A stretch of DNA of 64,000 nt from Lysinibacillus sphaericus OT4b.31 (GTDB lineage: Bacteria > Bacillota > Bacilli > Bacillales_A > Planococcaceae): contig NZ_KB933398.1 of NCBI RefSeq assembly GCF_000392615.1, forward strand, positions 1,804,535 through 1,868,534. The letters are read 5' to 3'. The notes beneath the pieces were generated by a model. The model was not told where the DNA came from. It made no database searches and worked only from the letters and a program-made list of their open reading frames with translations. Positions within the stretch are counted from its first letter, which is position 1, and every line of letters begins with the position of its first letter. The translations under genes and the position numbers were made by a program. Shown piece after piece: positions 45,772 through 54,274 of this stretch.

Positions 45772-46293
45772 ATGAAGGAAAAATTACATTTTACTATTTT
45801 AAGCAATGATTCAAGTGATGGAGACGGTGGTTACGGAGTAGGCACCCTTGATTTGAATAATGTGACGCCGCTTATTATAGATTGTGAAAACGAATGCGTG
45901 TATATTGACTTAGAAGCCTTACATGGGCGCAGTATTATCGAAAAAAAAGTTCGTTTTTCCCCTGATTTAACCCATGCTAGCGACGATTATCATCGATATT
46001 GGATTGTTTGGGTCGCTATTCAAATTGCTGAAAATGGCCCTTATTATGCGGGATGTACTGCCAGTGAAGTGCGCGTGTCAAAAGAAGAACGTCGCATTAA
46101 ACTGGGCTACAAATCGTTGCCAGAGCAAGTGAATTATTTAGATAAGGCACTTAAAGGTAAATTTATTTTGAATCATCTCGATGCAAAGTCGAAAAGATTA
46201 CTTTATCAGTTTTTAGCTAGCTTTAACGAGCAGTACTGGCAACAATCACCTGAGGAAATAAAACAACAACTTTCTATATTGGGGGATTTATAA
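45772..46293 (+). CDS. ywhD: YwhD family protein
   Basis: This 173-residue protein matches the YwhD family: D-G-x-G-G-Y-G-V-G near the start, I-D-L-E-A-L-H-G-R-S around residues 45-54, Y-W-I-V-W-V and Y-Y-A-G-C-T-A-S-E-V. The function is unknown in B. subtilis. It is followed without a gap by a ferredoxin gene (stop and start share one base), so the two are translationally coupled here and may act together. Confidence 0.85.
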   Translation: MKEKLHFTILSNDSSDGDGGYGVGTLDLNNVTPLIIDCENECVYIDLEALHGRSIIEKKVRFSPDLTHASDDYHRYWIVWVAIQIAENGPYYAGCTASEVRVSKEERRIKLGYKSLPEQVNYLDKALKGKFILNHLDAKSKRLLYQFLASFNEQYWQQSPEEIKQQLSILGDL

Positions 46294-46529
46294 TGGCTTT
46301 TGTTATTACAGAATTATGTAAAGATGAAAAAGCAGCCATCTGTTTAGATGCCTGTCCCGTAAATTGCATTGATTTAACAGATACACAATATGTCATTAAC
46401 CCTGATTTATGTATTGACTGTGGTGCTTGTGAAGTGGTTTGTCCGGTAGAGGCAATTTTTCACGAGGACGATTTACCCGCTGAGTACCATTCAGCAACCT
46501 TACTAGCACTTAATCATTATCGAAACTAA
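46293..46529 (+). CDS. 7Fe-type ferredoxin ([3Fe-4S][4Fe-4S])
   Basis: This 78-residue ferredoxin has cysteines at 9, 17, 21, 25, 40, 43, 46 and 50. Apart from the missing Cys12, this is the spacing of Azotobacter vinelandii ferredoxin I with its [3Fe-4S] (9, 17, 50) and [4Fe-4S] (21, 40, 43, 46) clusters, counting the initiator Met. Position 12 is Glu (in E. coli-type 8Fe ferredoxins it is Cys), which would disfavour a second [4Fe-4S] cluster. It carries low-potential electrons; the partner is unknown. A truncated paralogue lies at 47665-47784. Confidence 0.88.
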   Translation: MAFVITELCKDEKAAICLDACPVNCIDLTDTQYVINPDLCIDCGACEVVCPVEAIFHEDDLPAEYHSATLLALNHYRN

Positions 46530-46657
46530 AATGCGATCTGGTTATTGTTGCGATTAACTATTTATGCTAGTTTCTATAGTATTTTTAACATACTGAGTTA
46601 TTGATGATAGTAGCTATCAGGTATATCCTGCAAATATAAATGATAGGTGGAAAATAA

Positions 46658-47608
46658 ATGAACTATCGAGTTTTATTGTATTACCATTATACAAGTATTC
46701 AATCACCAGAGGACTTCGCTGAGGAGCATTTGCAATTATGTGAAAATATGAACTTAAAAGGTCGTATTTTAGTTGCTTCGGAGGGCATCAACGGTACAGT
46801 TTCTGGAACAATTGAAGAAACAAATGCTTATATAGAATGGATGGAAAATAAACCATTATTTAAAGGCATTGTTTTTAAAATTGATGAAGTAGATGGTCAT
46901 GCCTTCAAAAAAATGCATGTGCGTCCAAAACCTGAGCTAGTGAATTTAAATTTAGAGAATGATATTGACCCGCTCGAAATGACAGGTCGTTATGTTGCAC
47001 CCGCTGATTTTTATGAGCAAATGCAACAAGATGACACAATTGTTATTGATGCTCGAAACACATATGAATTTGATGTTGGTCATTTTGAAGGTGCGATTCG
47101 CCCAGAGATTGAAACGTTTCGTGAATTACCCACATGGATTAAAGACAATAAGGAATTATTAGAAGGGAAACGTATTTTAACGTACTGTACAGGTGGTGTA
47201 CGTTGCGAAAAATTTTCTGGTTGGCTAATTAGTGAAGGTTATGAAGATGTAGGTCAACTACATGGCGGCATTGTAACGTATGGTAAAGATCCAGTTGCAA
47301 AAGGCCAGCTTTGGAATGGGCAATGTTACGTATTTGATGAACGCCTAGTTGTTCCGATAAATCAAGTAAGCCCAACTATTGTTGGTAAGGACCATTTTGA
47401 CGGCACATCTTGTGAACGTTACATTAATTGTGCTAATCCTGAATGTAATAAACAGATTTTGAGTTCACAAGAGAATGAAGCAAAACATTTAGGTGGCTGT
47501 ACAATAGAATGCACAAAGCATTTACGCAATCGCTATATAAAAATTCACGGCATTTCAAATGAAGTGGCTGCTGAACGAATTGCTATATTGGAGAAATCAA
47601 TGCGTTAA
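46658..47608 (+). CDS. trhO: tRNA uridine-34 hydroxylase TrhO (rhodanese family)
   Basis: This 316-residue protein has the N-terminal ferredoxin-like domain (V-L-L-Y-Y-H-Y ... [11 protein letters not shown]) and a rhodanese domain with active loop Y-C-T-G-G-V-R-C-E (Cys177; second Cys183), followed by a cysteine-rich tail (C-A-N-P-E-C, C-T-I-E-C). TrhO hydroxylates uridine 34 of several tRNAs on the way to methoxyuridine. Length and domain order fit the family. It appears to be a single gene. Confidence 0.92.
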   Translation: MNYRVLLYYHYTSIQSPEDFAEEHLQLCENMNLKGRILVASEGINGTVSGTIEETNAYIEWMENKPLFKGIVFKIDEVDGHAFKKMHVRPKPELVNLNLENDIDPLEMTGRYVAPADFYEQMQQDDTIVIDARNTYEFDVGHFEGAIRPEIETFRELPTWIKDNKELLEGKRILTYCTGGVRCEKFSGWLISEGYEDVGQLHGGIVTYGKDPVAKGQLWNGQCYVFDERLVVPINQVSPTIVGKDHFDGTSCERYINCANPECNKQILSSQENEAKHLGGCTIECTKHLRNRYIKIHGISNEVAAERIAILEKSMR

Positions 47609-47664
47609 CCTAAACGGAAAAAAGCGTAGTTTTTATAAGAGCAGTTATACAATTGCTGTTCTTA

Positions 47665-47784
47665 CTAACGAAAGTGATTTTCTGTTAATAATTTAGCCTG
47701 TTTATCTTCATCTTCATGATAAATTGCCTCTACCGGGCAAACTACTACGCACGCACCACATTCAAAGCATAATTGTTCTATTAT
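47665..47784 (-). pseudogene. Truncated ferredoxin gene
   Basis: The minus strand encodes I-E-Q-L-C-F-E-C-G-A-C-V-V-V-C-P-V-E-A-I-Y-H-E-D, i.e. the second half of a ferredoxin similar to the one at 46293, ending N-H-F-R. The N-terminal half, with the other cluster ligands and the start, is missing; homology stops at about 47785, next to degenerate repeat sequence. Confidence 0.75.
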
Positions 47785-47799
47785 ACTGAGACCCCTTCA

Positions 47800-47910
47800 A
47801 ATTCTAGAAAAAAGGTTCTGTAGCAGATCGTAGCCAGTTAGACGCCGCCGCACAGCGTTGCGAAGCAGGAAGTTAACTGTTTCCTCAGCGGAAAGCGAGT
47901 GGCCTTTTTC
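47800..47910. repeat. Degenerate GC-rich repeat sequence
   Basis: Pieces such as GACGCCGCCGCACAGCG and CTCAGCGGAAAGCGAG resemble scrambled parts of the GC-rich repeats at 13.7 and 60.1 kb. The relation is weak. Confidence 0.35.
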
Positions 47911-47923
47911 CTAATGTACAGAA

Positions 47924-47956
47924 AACAACAAGTCGCTATAGGCTTGTTGTTCTTTT
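47924..47956. terminator. Bidirectional terminator
   Basis: A perfect 9-bp stem AACAACAAG/CTTGTTGTT with a 10-base loop has A and T runs on the two sides. It ends the minus-strand YbaK gene. Confidence 0.8.
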
Positions 47957-48433
47957 TCATTCATCGTTCCAATCTTTACAGACGTCGATCCATTCCTTAT
48001 AGGGTGTATATTGTTCTAATTCGTTAATTGTCAGCTCGATAGCGGAGTTACTGCTACCACAAGCAGGAAATACTGTGGTAAAACGTTTGAGCGATTCATC
48101 TAAATAAACTGCGATGCCTGCTTTTATGCCGAATGGACAAACGCCGCCAATATCATGTCCTATGCGTTCATTGACCTCTTCTTTTGCCAGCATCTTCGCT
48201 TTTGTTCCAAAGAGTGCCTTGTATTTCGTGTTGTCGATTTTAGCATCGCCTGCGGCAACGATAAGAATTGCTCCGTCGTTGACAACAAACGATAACGTTT
48301 TTGCAATTCGCTCAGGCTCGCATCCGAGTGCTTGTGCTGCCATTTCAACAGTTGCTGAGCTTTCGCTAAGCTCTTGTATTTTATGTTGTAAATCCCATTG
48401 AGCGAAATGTTCACGTACTTTTTCAATTGCCAT
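47957..48433 (-). CDS. YbaK/EbsC-family aminoacyl-tRNA deacylase
   Basis: This 158-residue protein belongs to the YbaK/ProX editing-domain family that hydrolyses mischarged aminoacyl-tRNAs such as Cys-tRNA(Pro). Family features are the A-K-T-L-S-F-V-V strand with Lys44, G-D-A-K-I-D, and the G-G-V-C-P-F-G loop around residues 96-102. The exact tRNA substrate cannot be deduced; the C-terminal acidic tail is variable in the family. Confidence 0.87.
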   Translation of the reverse strand: MAIEKVREHFAQWDLQHKIQELSESSATVEMAAQALGCEPERIAKTLSFVVNDGAILIVAAGDAKIDNTKYKALFGTKAKMLAKEEVNERIGHDIGGVCPFGIKAGIAVYLDESLKRFTTVFPACGSSNSAIELTINELEQYTPYKEWIDVCKDWNDE

Positions 48434-48568
48434 ATGTACATACCTCCTTACAGTACTATATACATTTTAACATAATCTTCAGAAAATGGGGTTGCTTTTC
48501 TATGTGAAATCAACTATCGTAAAGATAAAGAGTGTAAATTTACACCTTTATATGAAGGAGGAAAGCAC

Positions 48569-49708
48569 ATGAAAATTATGCAAACCTTATTTGTCTTCAT
48601 CTGTTTATTATTTTTCGCAGGAATTGTCGCTTTTATCACATTATTAAATGGTTTGATGCATTATAAGGGACTTCTCCTTGTTGTACCAATTAGCCTGTTT
48701 TTACTGTTTACTTGTCTGATATTTGAATGGTTTACGACAAAGAAGCGTAAGGCATGGTTTGCTGGAATAATTGGAGTGGCGCTTGTCATTGCTTCAATTG
48801 CTCCGATTCAATATCATTATAAAATGAAAATTCCAACAGTTGATGCCGAAATCGATGTGTTTGCCTATGAACCCTTTGTATCGCAAAATAAAGTTGTGAA
48901 GTCTCAGGGTTCATTACAATTAGAGGAGCCTGTGCCTCGCATAGATGGGGCTACTGCAATGTATCCATTGTATGCTGCTTTTGTGGAAGCGACTTATCCG
49001 AAAAAAAGTTACCCGCCTTATGAAAGTGAAGTAATGGTAAATCGTACACCTGTGGCCTATCATCATTTAATTGAAGGGGATGTTGACTTGATTTTTGCAG
49101 CAGCTCCATCAGAGTCACAGCAAAAAAGAGCAGAGATGAGGGGACTTACATTGGATATGGTACCCATTGGACGCGAGGCATTTGTCTTTTTTGTGCATCA
49201 TAAGAATAATGTCGATAATCTAACGCTTGAGCAAGTAAAACGAATTTATGCCGGTGAAATTCCAAATTGGCGAGAGGTCGGAGGGGATAATATTGCTATT
49301 CGCGCATTCCAACGTCCTGCGGATAGTGGCAGTCAAACGACACTTGAAAAGATAATGGAGGATACACCCATTATGGAGGCCCCTACAGAGGATGTGGCGT
49401 CAGGAATGGGAGATATTATTCATGAAGTTTCGAAATATCGCAATTATAAAAATGCAATCGGCTACACGTTCAGGTATTATTCGACCAACATGGTGGGGAA
49501 TAAGGAAATAAAATTGCTGTCCATTGATGGTGTTGCTCCCACAAAGGAAAATATTCGCAATGGTACATACCCATTAACTTCGGAATTTTATGCTGTGACA
49601 GTGGGAACGGATAATCCAAATGTAACGAGATTTGTCGATTGGATTATTTCTGAAGAAGGGCAGACATTAGTCGACAAAGTTGGCTACGTTCCAGTGGAAA
49701 ATTTCTAA
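48569..49708 (+). CDS. Membrane-anchored PstS-like solute-binding protein
   Basis: This 379-residue protein has three hydrophobic helices in its first 80 residues and then a periplasmic-binding-protein domain of the phosphate-binding PstS type: I-D-G-A-T-A-M-Y-P-L-Y, D-L-I-F-A-A-A-P-S, G-R-E-A-F-V-F-F-V, and R-P-A-D-S-G-S-Q-T-T-L-E. It lacks a lipoprotein signal, and no pst permease or ATPase genes are adjacent. It could sense phosphate or a related anion at the membrane rather than transport it. It is followed by the guanidine riboswitch region. Confidence 0.82.
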   Translation: MKIMQTLFVFICLLFFAGIVAFITLLNGLMHYKGLLLVVPISLFLLFTCLIFEWFTTKKRKAWFAGIIGVALVIASIAPIQYHYKMKIPTVDAEIDVFAYEPFVSQNKVVKSQGSLQLEEPVPRIDGATAMYPLYAAFVEATYPKKSYPPYESEVMVNRTPVAYHHLIEGDVDLIFAAAPSESQQKRAEMRGLTLDMVPIGREAFVFFVHHKNNVDNLTLEQVKRIYAGEIPNWREVGGDNIAIRAFQRPADSGSQTTLEKIMEDTPIMEAPTEDVASGMGDIIHEVSKYRNYKNAIGYTFRYYSTNMVGNKEIKLLSIDGVAPTKENIRNGTYPLTSEFYAVTVGTDNPNVTRFVDWIISEEGQTLVDKVGYVPVENF

Positions 49709-49744
49709 GTTATTTGCTATACTAAAATGACAATCAGATATAAA

Positions 49745-49838
49745 AGTTTTCTAGGGTTCCGTAGCATATGCTAGCCTGGTCCGAGAGAAAACCACAAAAT
49801 TTTTTTTTGTGACACGGAAGGATAAAAGCCTGGGAGAT
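49745..49838 (+). ncRNA. Guanidine-I riboswitch (ykkC RNA)
   Basis: The characteristic blocks are CTAGGGTTCCG (49751-49761), GGTCCGAGAGAAA (49778-49790), ACACGGAAGGATAAAAGCC (from 49812) and GGGAGA. It precedes a pair of SMR genes and overlaps a terminator, the same arrangement as ykkCD in B. subtilis. Guanidine binding should prevent termination and switch the exporter on. Confidence 0.93.
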
Positions 49839-49873
49839 ACTGTTTTTAACAGTGTTTCCGTGGGCTTTTTTTG
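49826..49873 (+). terminator. Riboswitch-controlled terminator
   Basis: A long imperfect stem (AGCC...GGGCT with inner ACTG/CAGT) shares its left arm with the aptamer and ends in seven T residues. Confidence 0.8.
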
Positions 49874-49963
49874 TTTGGCTAAAATGTGGCTATGTTGCCA
49901 ACGCTAGGGGTGAAAGTTTTATGTTCTGGTTACTTATTAAATGCGTTGGGTAGTGGGGTTTAA

Positions 49964-50075
49964 CGCTCGGGTACAAGGGAGTGCAGCGCAGCGCAGGTAT
50001 CAGGCGTTCCCGCTCGGGTACAAGGGAGTGCAGCGCAGCGCAGGTATCAGGCGTTACCACTCGGGTACAAGGGAA
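49964..50075. repeat. 47-bp tandem repeat in the exporter leader
   Basis: Two full copies and part of a third start at 49964, 50011 and 50058. The unit contains CGCTCGGGTACAAGGGAG and TGCAGCGCAGCGCAGG. It sits between the riboswitch terminator and the first SMR gene, in the transcribed leader. Confidence 0.85.
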
Positions 50076-50164
50076 AACTGCTCGGCTAAAGGTCACCGCG
50101 GCCTAGGTACGAATATTTATTACGCAATGCCAACTGTAATTACAAACGAATGGAGAGATACGAA

Positions 50165-50506
50165 ATGAACAAACAATGGTTCAGTGTTATTGTAGCAGCA
50201 GTTTTTGAAGTCGGTTGGGTAATTGGCCTAAAGCATGCTGGAAGTGTGTGGGAATGGCTGGGTACTGCTATTGCTATTTTTATTAGCTTTTATTTATTAA
50301 TAAAGGCGGGCGAAACTTTACCAGTTGGGACGGTATACGCGGTGTTCGTGGGTTTGGGAACAGCTGGGACGGTGTGTGCAGATAGCTTGCTATTTGGGGA
50401 ACCATGGAAGTTGGCCAAAATCTTATGTATCGTCGTTTTACTAGCTGGAGTCGTAGGCTTAAAGCTATTAACGGGTGAACCAAAAGATAAAGAGGTGAAG
50501 GCATAA
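50165..50506 (+). CDS. gdnC: SMR guanidinium exporter subunit (YkkC type)
   Basis: This 113-residue small multidrug resistance protein has four helices and the essential membrane glutamate in A-A-V-F-E-V-G-W (residue 15). [15 protein letters not shown] is the conserved third helix. With its partner it forms a heteromeric guanidinium/proton antiporter. The ATG at 50165 follows GGAGAG and fits family length. Its stop overlaps the next start. Confidence 0.9.
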   Translation: MNKQWFSVIVAAVFEVGWVIGLKHAGSVWEWLGTAIAIFISFYLLIKAGETLPVGTVYAVFVGLGTAGTVCADSLLFGEPWKLAKILCIVVLLAGVVGLKLLTGEPKDKEVKA

Positions 50507-50820
50507 TGGCATGGATTGCATTAGTTGTCGCAGGGCTTTGTGAAATGATGGGTGTTTATATGATTAGTAAGTATAATGACAGCAAGAGTATGAAAAATTT
50601 AACGCTACTGATTGTTGCGTTCACGCTTAGCTTTGCTGGGCTAGCTTATGCGATGGAAACTTTACAGATGGGTACAGCATACGCAATATGGACTGGAATT
50701 GGAGCTGCTGGTGGCGCACTGTTGGGGATGCTATTTTTCAATGAATCGAAAGATTGGCGTCGGGTTGTCTGTATTGTTCTAGTTTTAGGTGCCGCAATCT
50801 CTTTAAAATTGATATCTTAA
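50506..50820 (+). CDS. gdnD: SMR guanidinium exporter subunit (YkkD type)
   Basis: This 104-residue second SMR subunit has the glutamate in G-L-C-E-M-M-G-V and G-T-A-Y-A-I-W-T-G-I-G-A-A-G in helix 3. It overlaps gdnC by one base. The paired genes behind a guanidine riboswitch define the function: export of guanidinium in exchange for protons. A bidirectional terminator follows. Confidence 0.9.
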   Translation: MAWIALVVAGLCEMMGVYMISKYNDSKSMKNLTLLIVAFTLSFAGLAYAMETLQMGTAYAIWTGIGAAGGALLGMLFFNESKDWRRVVCIVLVLGAAISLKLIS

Positions 50821-50837
50821 ATAGTGCACAATCGCAT

Positions 50838-50880
50838 TAAAATAGCACTGCCGTTAGCTTATAACGACAGTGCTATTTTT
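50838..50880. terminator. Bidirectional terminator
   Basis: The arms AAATAGCACTG/CAGTGCTATTT with inner CGTT/AACG pairs lie between convergent gdnD and opuAC. Confidence 0.88.
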
Positions 50881-50885
50881 ACTGT

Positions 50886-51758
50886 TTATTTTTCAATATC
50901 CTTCGTCCATTCAGCAACTTTGTCTGCATTGTCTTTAACCCAGTCTTTAGCCGCATCTTTTGGATCTTTGCCATCCATAATTTCTAGCATGATACTTTCT
51001 AAATCTTCTGATGTCCAGTGGAAGTTATCCAGAACTTTATAGACATCTGGTTTATCTTCTTTCAAACCTTTACGTACGAATGTGTTAATCGTTTCTTCTC
51101 CGCCAAAGACACCTTTTGGATCTTCTAAATATTTCAGGTCATATGAGGCAAATTTCCAGTGTGGTGACCAGCCTGTTACGATAATTTCTTCTTTATTATT
51201 TATCGCTTTAGAAAGGGCTGTTGTCATGGCACCAGAGGAAGACGTTAATAGATTCCAATCTGCTAGGTTATCATATTCCTCTAACGCTTTTTCAGTTGCA
51301 GCAGTAATTCCAGCACCTGGTTCAATACCTGTAATCGTGTGGTCTGCTTCATTTTTTAAATCCTCAATCGAGTTGACATTCATATAACTTGGTACTACTA
51401 GACCGATTTTAGCACCTGCAAGGTTTTCTCCAAGCTCATCTAGATTGTCTTTATATTTTTCATATTGAGAACCATGTGTATGTGGTAGCCAAGCAGCAAC
51501 CAAGCCGTCTGCTTCACCTTTTGAAACAGCTTCCCACATAATAGCGTTATCAAGTGGTGTTAACGTAACATCATAGCCTAAGTCCTGAAGAACCTGACCA
51601 ACGACATGCGTAGAAGCGATTTCTGTATCCCATTCAACGTAAGCTAAATTTACTTCTTTGGAATCCTTGTCCTTACTAGAATCATCCCCACTACATGCAG
51701 CGAGCATTAAGCCAAGTCCTAATGCCATTCCTAATTTAGATAAAGTTTTCAGTTTCAT
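50886..51758 (-). CDS. opuAC: Glycine betaine ABC transporter substrate-binding lipoprotein
   Basis: This 290-residue lipoprotein has the signal peptide and lipobox L-A-A-C (acylated Cys near residue 21). The binding domain is of the OpuAC/ProX type, with W-E-A-V-S-K-G-E-A-D and W-L-P-H-T-H near residues 73-92 and W-S-P-H-W-K-F later, which supply the aromatic box for the trimethylammonium group. It is the third gene of the opuA operon. The ATG at 51758 starts a proper signal peptide; the longer frame upstream does not. Confidence 0.92.
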   Translation of the reverse strand: MKLKTLSKLGMALGLGLMLAACSGDDSSKDKDSKEVNLAYVEWDTEIASTHVVGQVLQDLGYDVTLTPLDNAIMWEAVSKGEADGLVAAWLPHTHGSQYEKYKDNLDELGENLAGAKIGLVVPSYMNVNSIEDLKNEADHTITGIEPGAGITAATEKALEEYDNLADWNLLTSSSGAMTTALSKAINNKEEIIVTGWSPHWKFASYDLKYLEDPKGVFGGEETINTFVRKGLKEDKPDVYKVLDNFHWTSEDLESIMLEIMDGKDPKDAAKDWVKDNADKVAEWTKDIEK

Positions 51759-51894
51759 CGAATCTTCCTTTCTTCTTTCATTATTTTCACATTCGGCCAA
51801 ACATATACAGATTGCGTTTGGATCTCCTTTGGACAAAGTTCTTAATCTTTACCACTGCTTCCCAAACAAGCCGATGATGCAGGCGCGAACGTTC

Positions 51895-52749
51895 TTACAA
51901 TTCTTTCTTTTTATTGAAGCTTTGAGTTAAGCGATCGATTATAATCGCGAAAATCACGAGTCCTAGACCTGCAACGAAACCATTCCCAACCTGTGTACGT
52001 TGCAGTGCTGTTAATACTTCACGGCCTAGGCCAGGTGCACCAATCATTGAGGCAATAACGACCATCGAAAGTGATAGCATAACAGTTTGGTTAATGCCTG
52101 CCATAATGGTTGATTTGGCAAGGGGAATTTCCACTTTGAATAGCTTTTGACTAGACGTACTACCGTAGGAATCAGCAGCTTCAGCTAATTCTTTCGGTAC
52201 TTGTCGAATCCCTAAATTGGTCATACGTACAGTTGGTGGTAAGGCAAAAATAACAGATGCAAATACACCAGGTACAATACCAATGCCGAAAAATGCTACG
52301 GCAGGGATTAAATAAACGAAGCCTGGCATTGTTTGCATGAAATCGAGAATCGGTTTGATAATGTTTTCAGCAACACTTGATTTGGACATTAGGATACCTA
52401 ATGGAATACCTATCACGATTGAAATGATACTTGAAAACAGCACGAGTGTAGTGGTTTCCATAAGATGTGTCCATAGGCCTTGATTATAAATAAACAACAA
52501 GCCTATTAAAGAAAATGTAGCAAGCCCATACTTTTTGCCCGTGACAAAAAATGCAAAAATGACAACAAGTAATATTAGAATAATTGCAGGAATGCCAATT
52601 AATAAATCAGTGACCTGACTCATGAGTAGTTTTCCGGTTTTTTGAATCGCACTAAAGAATACAGAAAAATTACTCGTCAACCAGTCCATAGCTGATTCTA
52701 CCCAAGGGGCAAGCGGTAATGTTGGTATATTGTCTAAAAAATTATTCAT
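51895..52749 (-). CDS. opuAB: Glycine betaine ABC transporter permease
   Basis: This 284-residue permease has about six to seven helices and the ABC permease loop [22 protein letters not shown] (around residues 188-209). It starts inside the last codons of opuAA (8-base overlap). The longer open frame runs back into opuAA and is not needed. Confidence 0.92.
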   Translation of the reverse strand: MNNFLDNIPTLPLAPWVESAMDWLTSNFSVFFSAIQKTGKLLMSQVTDLLIGIPAIILILLVVIFAFFVTGKKYGLATFSLIGLLFIYNQGLWTHLMETTTLVLFSSIISIVIGIPLGILMSKSSVAENIIKPILDFMQTMPGFVYLIPAVAFFGIGIVPGVFASVIFALPPTVRMTNLGIRQVPKELAEAADSYGSTSSQKLFKVEIPLAKSTIMAGINQTVMLSLSMVVIASMIGAPGLGREVLTALQRTQVGNGFVAGLGLVIFAIIIDRLTQSFNKKKEL

Positions 52750-53941
52750 GTACTTCGGCCTCCTCATTGAACGAAGAAAGTGCTTCAATGACTACGCCTC
52801 GGATGAGAACACCGAGTAAGCGTTCATCTTTCACAACTGCAATTGGAGTAGGTGAATTATAAATCATTCCTAATATATCCTGTAAAAGCATGTCAGGGGG
52901 TACTGTTAAAATTTCTGACTGAACAATGGAATGCACAGTTTGTTCATGTCTTTTAGCAGCAGCTAGTGCATCGTCTGCGGTAATAAAGCCCTTCAACTTA
53001 CGATTTTTATCTACTGCCATTAAGATACTAACAGTCTCTTCGCGCATTCGTTTAAGCGCAACTGTAGGTCCATCTAGGTCGACATTGACATATACAGGTC
53101 GAACCATAGCATTTTCAGCAGTTAATACTTTAGAGCGATCGACATCTTCTACGAATGTTCGGACATAGTCATTTGCCGGATTCGTTAGAATTTCTTCACC
53201 CGTACCAATTTGAATAATGGAGCCGTCCTTCATAATGGCGATGCGGTCACCAATTCGAAGTGCCTCATTCAAGTCATGGGTGATAAACAAGATTGTCTTT
53301 TTCAATGATTGTTGAAGATCAAGTAGCTCATCTTGCATTTCTTTTCGAATAAGAGGATCCAGAGCAGAAAATGCCTCATCCATTAGTAATATTTCAGGAT
53401 CATTTGCAAGTGCGCGGGCTAAACCAACACGCTGTTGCATTCCCCCAGATAATTGATTTGGATACTGGTCTTTATAGGCAAGTAAGCCGGCGTTTGCAAG
53501 AGCTTGTTCCGCTTTTGTTTTACGTTCTTCTTTTGAGATGCCTCTAATTTCAAGACCGTATTCGGTATTTTGTAGTAGTGTACGGTGAGGAAATAAACCG
53601 AAGTTTTGGAAAACCATGCTCATTTTATTACGCCGAACGGTTCGTAAAGCATCTTTTCCCATTTTAGAAATGTTTTCTCCATCGATAAAAATATTTCCGC
53701 TTGTCGGTTCGATAAGACGATTTAGTAGTCGTATAAGTGTTGATTTACCACTGCCTGATAAACCCATAATGACAAAAATTTCACCTTCATTTACGGTGAA
53801 ACTAGCATCATAAACACCCACGGTTGCACCTGTTTCTTTTAAAATGTCTGTCTTGCTCTTCTGTTGCTTAACGAGTTCTAATGCTTGAGGTATATGTTTT
53901 CCAAAAACCTTAGAAACATGTTCTATTTTTATTTTTTCCAT
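52742..53941 (-). CDS. opuAA: Glycine betaine ABC transporter ATPase with CBS domains
   Basis: This 399-residue ATPase has Walker [10 protein letters not shown], the Q-loop, signature L-S-G-G-M-Q-Q-R, Walker B I-L-L-M-D-E-A and the H-loop. Two CBS domains occupy the C-terminal 120 residues; in OpuA these sense ionic strength and can bind cyclic di-AMP. It is the first gene of the opuAA-AB-AC osmoprotectant uptake operon. A 40-bp repeat motif lies just before its ribosome site. Confidence 0.94.
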   Translation of the reverse strand: MEKIKIEHVSKVFGKHIPQALELVKQQKSKTDILKETGATVGVYDASFTVNEGEIFVIMGLSGSGKSTLIRLLNRLIEPTSGNIFIDGENISKMGKDALRTVRRNKMSMVFQNFGLFPHRTLLQNTEYGLEIRGISKEERKTKAEQALANAGLLAYKDQYPNQLSGGMQQRVGLARALANDPEILLMDEAFSALDPLIRKEMQDELLDLQQSLKKTILFITHDLNEALRIGDRIAIMKDGSIIQIGTGEEILTNPANDYVRTFVEDVDRSKVLTAENAMVRPVYVNVDLDGPTVALKRMREETVSILMAVDKNRKLKGFITADDALAAAKRHEQTVHSIVQSEILTVPPDMLLQDILGMIYNSPTPIAVVKDERLLGVLIRGVVIEALSSFNEEAEVHE

Positions 53942-53960
53942 AGAACCACTCCTTTCGTAA

Positions 53961-54002
53961 ATTTATCTCACAATAACAAGCAGTAAGACGCTCACCTTAA
54001 GA
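53961..54002. repeat. Diverged head copy of the 153-bp repeat motif
   Basis: Forty bases from TTTATCTCAC to CACCTTAAG match the repeat head at 63647 at 32 positions, including the CAGTAAGACGC block. It is located about 20 bases before the opuAA start codon (on its minus-strand leader). Confidence 0.55.
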
Positions 54003-54172
54003 AGTAAAGTGGGTAGTTATCTTCTGCTTATAAGTATGATAAAACGACACCACATGTATACGTGACCTTCATTCTACCGCTCTTTCCTATACATCATGAG
54101 ATAAGAGAAACACACTCCCTGTAGGAAGTTTAAATTTATACTATTTGAGGATAATGACATCCAAAAATGAAC

Positions 54173-54208
54173 AAGTAACAACTTAACGTTAACAAAAGGT
54201 TGTTACTT
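54173..54208. promoter_or_regulatory. Inverted repeat between the BusR-like gene and opuA
   Basis: Perfect 10-bp arms AAGTAACAAC (54173-54182) and GTTGTTACTT (54199-54208) are 16 bases apart. It lies between the regulator gene and the transporter operon and is a candidate operator, although it is about 230 bases from the opuAA start. Confidence 0.4.
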
Positions 54209-54227
54209 TTGTCAAATCGACAAATAA

Positions 54228-54274
54228 GAAAAAACCCGCTTAAACGCTGTTATATCAGCGCTTAAGCGGGTTTT
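54228..54274 (-). terminator. Intrinsic terminator of the BusR-like gene
   Basis: A long stem (AAACCCGCTTAA.CGCTG with CAGCG.TTAAGCGGGTTT) is followed on the minus strand by a T-run. It overlaps the gene's stop codon. Confidence 0.9.

Noticed and set aside
49941..50168. A 75-codon plus-strand frame over the 47-bp repeats
   Set aside because: It translates the repeat only, lacks a ribosome site, and lies in the leader of the exporter genes.
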